In this document: piece after piece, positions 57,267 through 64,000 of the stretch | How the letters are laid out: each line of letters starts with the position of its first letter | How positions within the stretch are numbered: the stretch's first letter is position 1 | Source of the DNA: Rhodanobacter sp. C06 | GTDB taxonomy: Bacteria; Pseudomonadota; Gammaproteobacteria; Xanthomonadales; Rhodanobacteraceae | NCBI RefSeq assembly: GCF_002001105.1 | Contig: NZ_MUNP01000026.1 | Location: 1 to 64,000 of the forward strand | Reading direction: 5' to 3' | Length of the DNA: 64,000 nt | Program-made: the position numbers and the translations under genes | Notes under the pieces: generated by a model | Databases searched by the model: none | What the model saw: only the letters and a program-made list of their open reading frames with translations | What the model was told of the DNA's origin: nothing

Positions 57267-58322
57267 ATGAGTGACGCTGAAACGACAGAGCGACTGCGGC
57301 GCATCGGCTGGCGCGGCAACGCCTTGCCGGCGACCGGCCGCCAGCTGGCGCGGGTGGTGGCGCAGCACCGCACCGGCTACGAGCTGCACGACGGCGAACG
57401 CAGTTTCGGCGCACAGCCGGCCGGACATTTCCTGAAGCGCAGCCTCGATCCGGCCGAACGGCCGGCGGTAGGCGATTTCGTGGAGATCGAGCCGGGCCAG
57501 CCGCCGCACATCGTCGCCGTGCTGCCGCGGCGCAGCGTGCTGTCGCGCGCCGCCGCGGGCGAACGCTACGCGCGCCAGCTGATCGCCACCAATATCGACT
57601 ACGTGCTGGTGCTCACCGGGCTGGACGGCGACTACAACCCGGCGCGCATCGAGCGCTACCTCTCGCTGATCGAGGATTCCGGCGCACGGCCCGTGGTGCT
57701 GCTGAGCAAACCCGACCTGCACGAGGACGCCACTGCGCGCATCGACGAACTGCGCGCGCGGCTGGCGCCCGGCACCGCCGTCCATGCGATCAACGGCAAG
57801 GATGCCGCCAGCGCGGCGCAGCTCGCGCCCTACCTGCAGCCCGGCGACAGCGCGGTGCTGGTGGGCTCCTCCGGCGCCGGCAAGTCCACGCTCACCAACA
57901 CCTTGCTCGGCATCGACAAGATGGCCACCAGTGCGGTGCGCCACCACGACAGCCGCGGCCGCCACACCACCACGCACCGCGCGCTGTTGCAGCTGCCCAC
58001 CGGCGGCTGCCTGATCGACACCCCCGGCATGCGCGAGCTGAAGCTCACCGGCGAGGAGAACCTCGACCTGTTCGCCGACATCGAGGAACTGGCCGCGGCC
58101 TGCCGCTTCGCCGACTGCGGCCACGGCAGCGAACCGGGCTGCGCGGTGCAGGCCGCGCTCGACAGCGGCGAACTGTCGCCGGAGCGCTGGCGCAATTATC
58201 TCAAGCTGCGCGACGAGCGCGAGGAGCAGGCCAGCACGCTGGAGGCGAAGCTGCGCCGCCAGCGTGGCGGCCGGCCGATCGAGCGGCCGCACGCGCCGCG
58301 CGGCCGGCGGGAGCGGGAGTGA
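57267..58322 (+). CDS. rsgA: Ribosome small-subunit biogenesis GTPase RsgA
   Basis: A 351-residue circularly permuted GTPase: OB-fold N-terminus (GRQLARVVAQHRTGYELHDG), G4 VVLLSKPDL, G1 VLVGSSGAGKSTLTN (about residues 202-216), G3 LIDTPGMREL, and a C-terminal zinc finger CRFADCGHGSEPGC (Cys-Cys-His-Cys). It acts late in 30S assembly. The C-terminal tail is Arg-rich. A REP-type palindrome follows at 58349. Confidence 0.97.
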   Translation: MSDAETTERLRRIGWRGNALPATGRQLARVVAQHRTGYELHDGERSFGAQPAGHFLKRSLDPAERPAVGDFVEIEPGQPPHIVAVLPRRSVLSRAAAGERYARQLIATNIDYVLVLTGLDGDYNPARIERYLSLIEDSGARPVVLLSKPDLHEDATARIDELRARLAPGTAVHAINGKDAASAAQLAPYLQPGDSAVLVGSSGAGKSTLTNTLLGIDKMATSAVRHHDSRGRHTTTHRALLQLPTGGCLIDTPGMRELKLTGEENLDLFADIEELAAACRFADCGHGSEPGCAVQAALDSGELSPERWRNYLKLRDEREEQASTLEAKLRRQRGGRPIERPHAPRGRRERE

Positions 58323-58348
58323 TGCGCTTGCGATTCGGCCTCGCTGCT

Positions 58349-58376
58349 CGTCATTCCGGCCCGCGCCGGAATGACG
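58349..58376. repeat. Palindromic repeat CGTCATTCCGGC..GCCGGAATGACG
   Basis: Perfect 12-bp arms around CCGC. This type of TCATTCCGGC palindrome is widespread in intergenic DNA of many proteobacteria. It may act as terminator for rsgA but lacks a T run. Confidence 0.85.
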
Positions 58377-58431
58377 GTTGGACGTTTCGTTCTGACGAGA
58401 GTGTGATCGTCGACGCCGAAGGGATGTCGGC

Positions 58432-59700
58432 ATGAACAACATCGCCGCCGCCCTGCAACACGCTGCCGCGCTCGACCAGCGCTTGCTCACTGCGGCGAAG
58501 GGCATCCACATCCTGCCCACGGTGGCGTGGCCGGCTTCGCTGGAGAACCGCATGATCGCGGACTACGCGGTCGGGCGCTTCGCCCTGCCCGAGGTTCAGT
58601 ACGAGCGGCCCAACCTCGCTGCCGCACGCGCCGAGCTGGTGGCGATCGAGCGCGAGGCGGCGACGCTGGGCGGCGATCCGCTGGGCGATTACCTCGCGCG
58701 TACCGCCGAGTCCTGGCGCATCGCGGCGGAGATGCTGGAGGCGGTGGGCAGCGACGGGGTCAGCGCGCCGTCGATCGCGCTGTACGGCCGGCCCGGCGAC
58801 GCGCTTCCCGGTAGCCAGCGCAGCAACCTCGATGCGGCGCGCTACTTCGTGGAGCTGTCGGACGAATTGGGCGCCGACTTGCTCGCCGACGACGCCCGCG
58901 AGGGGATCAGCGCCGAGACGCTGCGCGACGAGCTGGCGAAGACCCTGGACGATTTCTTCGGCGCGGACACGGTGAAGGTGGAGGTCGACCCCGAGCTCAC
59001 CGCCAAGGCTGCCGCGGGCGCCACCCGCATCCGCCTGCGTGGCGGCGCCAGTTTCACGGACTACGATCGCCACCAGTTGCTGGCGCACGAGGCGCTGGTG
59101 CACACGCTCACCGCCTTGAACGGCCGCGCGCAGCCGCTGTTGGCCTCGCTGGGGCGCACCTCGCCGCGCGTCACCGCCACCCAGGAAGGGCTGGCGGTGT
59201 TTGCCGAGCTGATGTCGGGGGCGATCGACATCGCGCGGCTGAAGCGCATCAGCCTGCGCATCCTGGCGATCGACATGGCGCTGTCCGGCGCCGATTTCGT
59301 CGAGGTCTACCGGTTCTTCGTGGCGCACGGGCAGAGCGCGGCGGACAGCTTCCATTCCGCCCAGCGCGTGTTCCGCGGCGTGCCGCTCGGCGGCGGCGCG
59401 GCGTTCGCCAAGGACAACGTCTACCTCAGCGGCCTGCTCACGGTGCACACCTTCTTCCGCTGGGCGCTGAAGGAGCGGCGACTGGAGATGCTGCGCCATC
59501 TGTTCGCCGGCAAGCTCACGCTGCACGACGTGGTGGCGCTGCAGCCGCATTTCGCATCCGGCGCGATCGCGCCGCCGCGCTGGCTGCCGCCGTGGATGCA
59601 GCACGTGCATGGCCTGGCCGGCAAGCTGGCGTTCTCGGTGTTCGTCAACGGCATCCGCATGGGCAAGGTCCACGCCGACGAATTGTCGCTGGGCGTGTAG
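58432..59700 (+). CDS. QEGLA-motif / DUF1704 (MATCAP-like) metallopeptidase family protein
   Basis: A 422-residue protein with the DUF1704 markers: HQLLAHEALVHTLTALNGR (HExxxH zinc site, about residues 215-225) and TATQEGLAVFAELMSGAI (QEGLA motif with a further Glu ligand, about 246-263). Bacterial members were named for an effect on flavohemoglobin expression; the eukaryotic relative MATCAP is a tubulin peptidase. The substrate here is unknown. It is followed by maeB after 69 bp. Confidence 0.9.
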   Translation: MNNIAAALQHAAALDQRLLTAAKGIHILPTVAWPASLENRMIADYAVGRFALPEVQYERPNLAAARAELVAIEREAATLGGDPLGDYLARTAESWRIAAEMLEAVGSDGVSAPSIALYGRPGDALPGSQRSNLDAARYFVELSDELGADLLADDAREGISAETLRDELAKTLDDFFGADTVKVEVDPELTAKAAAGATRIRLRGGASFTDYDRHQLLAHEALVHTLTALNGRAQPLLASLGRTSPRVTATQEGLAVFAELMSGAIDIARLKRISLRILAIDMALSGADFVEVYRFFVAHGQSAADSFHSAQRVFRGVPLGGGAAFAKDNVYLSGLLTVHTFFRWALKERRLEMLRHLFAGKLTLHDVVALQPHFASGAIAPPRWLPPWMQHVHGLAGKLAFSVFVNGIRMGKVHADELSLGV

Positions 59701-59769
59701 CCGACAGCGCAGTGCTACCATGGCGCGAGCCGCCTTGCGGCCCCCCGAATCCCACGAAAAGCCCCGTCC

Positions 59770-62037
<2,268 letters not shown>

Positions 62038-62049
<12 letters not shown>

Positions 62050-62082
62050 CAGGCTGTCGAAGACAGCCTGCTAGCTGCGCGC
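62038..62082. repeat. 45-bp perfect hairpin that includes the maeB stop codon
   Basis: 21-bp arms (62038-62058 and 62062-62082) with no mismatch around a GAA loop; the arm core is GCAGCTAGCAGGCTGTC. The last maeB codons and TAG lie in the 5' arm. No T run follows. It could be an mRNA end-stabiliser, a terminator variant or an insertion. Confidence 0.9.
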
Positions 62083-62159
62083 AAAGGATGAGGCGGGCGC
62101 CGGAGCCGGACGCTGCTGCGCCGTGAGATGTTTGGCAAGCGAACCCGCTCACCGCGTTC

Positions 62160-62300
62160 GCCTCCTCTCCCCATTGGGGAGAGGATTGAGGTGAGGGGCG
62201 GGTGCTCGCGAAGGTGCGTGATCGAAGCGCGCTTCGTAGCCTCCACGCCGCCAGCTTGCCCCCTAACCCCGGCCCTCTCCCCAAAGGGGAGAGGGGGAAA
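62160..62300. repeat. Intergenic 'CTCTCCCC' repeat cluster, locus 4
   Basis: Between maeB and aceE: CTCTCCCCATTGGGGAGAG (62165-62183, inverted), ATTGAGGTGAGGGGCGGG, and CCCTCTCCCCAAAGGGGAGAGGG (62273-62295, inverted). These are of the same type as at 35762 and 54236. Positions 62301-62458 hold the presumed aceE leader with no box I can assign. Confidence 0.8.
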
Positions 62301-62458
62301 GTCGCGCTCCCATGCGCCCCCGCATGGCGTCCATCGACGGACGTCCAACTGGCAGCGATGTGCCGCGAAGGCTAGACTTGGACGTCGGCCTGCCGCTTCC
62401 CCGGCGACGGCTTCCCCTACAGGCATCTGCGCCGCATGGCGCTGCGGAGAATCTTCCC

Positions 62459-64000
62459 ATGGATCAGCTCGACGACGTCCTCAACCAGGATCTCGATCCC
62501 ACCGAAACCCGCGAATGGATCGACTCGCTCAGCGCGGTCATCAGCCATGACGGCACCGAGCGCGCGCACTACCTGCTGGAGCAGATGGTCGATTCGACGC
62601 GCCGTGCCGGCGGCTACCTGCCGTTCGATCCCACCACCGCCTATGTCAACACCATCGCGCCGGCGAACGAGGCGAAGAGCCCGGGCGACGCGGCGATGGA
62701 ATGGCGCATCCGCTCGCTGATCCGCTGGAACGCGATGGCGATGGTGGTGCGCGCGAACCGCAAGCCGGGCGAGCTGGGCGGGCATATCGCGAGTTTCGCC
62801 TCGTCGGCCACGCTGTACGACGTGGGCTTCAACCACTTCTGGCGCGCGCCCAGCGCCGACCATCCGGGCGACCTGGTGTTCCATCAGGGCCATTCCAGCC
62901 CCGGCATCTACGCGCGCTCCTTCCTCGAAGGCCGCTTTGCCGAGGACCAGCTCGACCTCTTCCGCTCCGACGTGATCGGCCACGGCCGTTCGCTGACCTC
63001 CTACCCGCACCCGTGGCTGATGCCGGACTACTGGCAGGTGCCCACGGTGTCGATGGGCCTGGGCCCGATCCAGGCGATCTACCAGGCGCAGTTCTTCAAG
63101 TATCTGGAGAACCGCGGACTGGTGCCGAAGACCGACCGCAAGGTGTGGTGCTTCCTGGGCGACGGCGAAACGGACGAGCCGGAGTCGCTGGGCGCGATCG
63201 CGCTGGCCGGCCGCGAAGGCCTGGACAACCTGGTGTTCGTGATCAACTGCAACCTGCAGCGCCTGGACGGCCCGGTGCGCGGCAACGGCAAGATCATCCA
63301 GGAGCTGGAGGGCGTGTTCCGTGGCGCCGGCTGGAACGCGATCAAGGTGATCTGGGGTTCCTACTGGGATCCGCTCCTCGCGCGCGACAAGGACGGCGTG
63401 CTGCGCAAGCTGATGATGGAAACCGTCGATGGCGAGTACCAGGCTTGCAAGGCCTTCGGCGGCGCGTACACGCGCGAGCACTTCTTCGGCAAGTACCCGC
63501 AGACGCGCGAGATGGTCGCCAACCTCAGCGACGACGACATCTGGCGCCTCAATCGCGGCGGCCACGATCCGCACAAGGTCTACGCGGCCTACCACGCGGC
63601 GACGCAGACCAAGGGCATGCCCACGGTGATCCTCGCCAAGACGGTGAAGGGCTACGGCATGGGCATCGGTACCGGCGAATCGCAGAACCCCACGCACCAG
63701 CAGAAGAAGCTGGACGACGAGGCGGTGCGGCATTTCCGCGACCGTTTCCAGATCCCGATCGCCGACGACAAGCTGCACGAGGTGCCATACTACCACCCCG
63801 GCAAGAACTCGCCGGAAGTGGAGTACATGATGGAGCGGCGCCGCGCGCTGGGCGGCTTCCTGCCGCAGCGCCGCCGCAAGGCCGACGCCAAGCTGAAGGC
63901 GCCGGAGCTCGCGGCGTTCGAGCAAATCACCAAGGGCACCGGCGAGCGCGAGATCAGCACCACGATGGCGCTGGTGCGCGGCATGAACCTCTTGCTGCGC
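62459..64000 (+). CDS. aceE: Pyruvate dehydrogenase E1 component (homodimeric), 5' part
   Basis: 514 codons are present and the gene runs past the window end. REWIDSLSAVISHDG, GGHIASFASSATLYDVGFNH and the ThDP motif CFLGDGETDEPESLGAIALA followed by NLVFVINCNLQRLDGPVRG are typical of AceE (about 890 residues in full). It decarboxylates pyruvate in the pyruvate dehydrogenase complex. GGAGAA lies 7 bases before the ATG. Only the N-terminal half can be judged; it is intact. Confidence 0.97.
   Translation, partial: MDQLDDVLNQDLDPTETREWIDSLSAVISHDGTERAHYLLEQMVDSTRRAGGYLPFDPTTAYVNTIAPANEAKSPGDAAMEWRIRSLIRWNAMAMVVRANRKPGELGGHIASFASSATLYDVGFNHFWRAPSADHPGDLVFHQGHSSPGIYARSFLEGRFAEDQLDLFRSDVIGHGRSLTSYPHPWLMPDYWQVPTVSMGLGPIQAIYQAQFFKYLENRGLVPKTDRKVWCFLGDGETDEPESLGAIALAGREGLDNLVFVINCNLQRLDGPVRGNGKIIQELEGVFRGAGWNAIKVIWGSYWDPLLARDKDGVLRKLMMETVDGEYQACKAFGGAYTREHFFGKYPQTREMVANLSDDDIWRLNRGGHDPHKVYAAYHAATQTKGMPTVILAKTVKGYGMGIGTGESQNPTHQQKKLDDEAVRHFRDRFQIPIADDKLHEVPYYHPGKNSPEVEYMMERRRALGGFLPQRRRKADAKLKAPELAAFEQITKGTGEREISTTMALVRGMNLLLR

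Overview
The window is GC-rich, gene-dense chromosomal DNA from a gammaproteobacterium of the Xanthomonadales, most likely Rhodanobacteraceae (Dyella/Rhodanobacter/Frateuria/Luteibacter type). This is inferred from the combination of a PPi-dependent phosphofructokinase, an H+-pumping pyrophosphatase, a short adenylate kinase, the tolC / isoaspartyl-methyltransferase-like pair beside waaA, an Oar-type TonB receptor and many 'CTCTCCCC..GGGGAGAG' intergenic repeats. No rRNA, tRNA, CRISPR array, prophage or intact insertion sequence was seen.

Layout. 1-2.3 kb: groES-groEL behind a CIRCE operator, with an AU-rich hairpin around the groEL ribosome-binding site. 2.3-4.8 kb: a small accessory islet (hicAB, a damaged BrnA-like antitoxin, an HNH endonuclease and its translationally coupled partner). 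4.8-10 kb: an LtaS-type sulfatase-fold transferase and glnE, divergent across a four-unit tandem array of double hairpins. 10.3-14.2 kb: a small orphan protein, an ELM1-family protein, a YceI protein, a Yip1-family membrane protein and a zinc-finger protein. 14.2-24.7 kb: an envelope/LPS locus (two GT4 glycosyltransferases, an O-antigen-ligase-like protein, a GT2, a polysaccharide deacetylase, an LpxL-type acyltransferase and waaA), interrupted by a secreted S53 peptidase behind an AT-rich gap. 24.7-30.6 kb: tolC, a Pcm-like methyltransferase, a TetR regulator, a TPP riboswitch with thiC, and a ferritin-like protein ending in a 7-bp microsatellite. 30.7-35 kb: an alcohol dehydrogenase / aldo-keto reductase / MFS group opposite a LysR regulator. 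35-36.7 kb: ppa and a prolyl-4-hydroxylase-like oxygenase. 36.9-37.5 kb: two integron-type gene cassettes with an attC site and no integrase. 37.8-46.2 kb: a MocR regulator, a TonB receptor, an XRE regulator, a GST and an ECF sigma factor with an NTF2-like tail. 46.3-64 kb: an S9 peptidase, hppA, an RcnB-like protein, a PEP-mutase-family protein, PPi-PFK, adk, mpl, alaA, rsgA, a QEGLA-motif peptidase, maeB and the start of aceE.

Functionally, ppa, hppA, PPi-PFK and adk lie within about 19 kb and together point to a pyrophosphate-aware central metabolism. The LPS locus supplies Kdo transfer, core/O-antigen sugars and acylation. The most notable structural observations are an 84-bp palindromic element inserted in frame (28 codons) in mpl, the integrase-less cassette pair with its attC site, the covarying double-hairpin repeats between the LtaS-like gene and glnE (with a diverged copy after groEL), the possible RNA thermometer of groEL, and a 21-bp perfect hairpin that contains the maeB stop codon.
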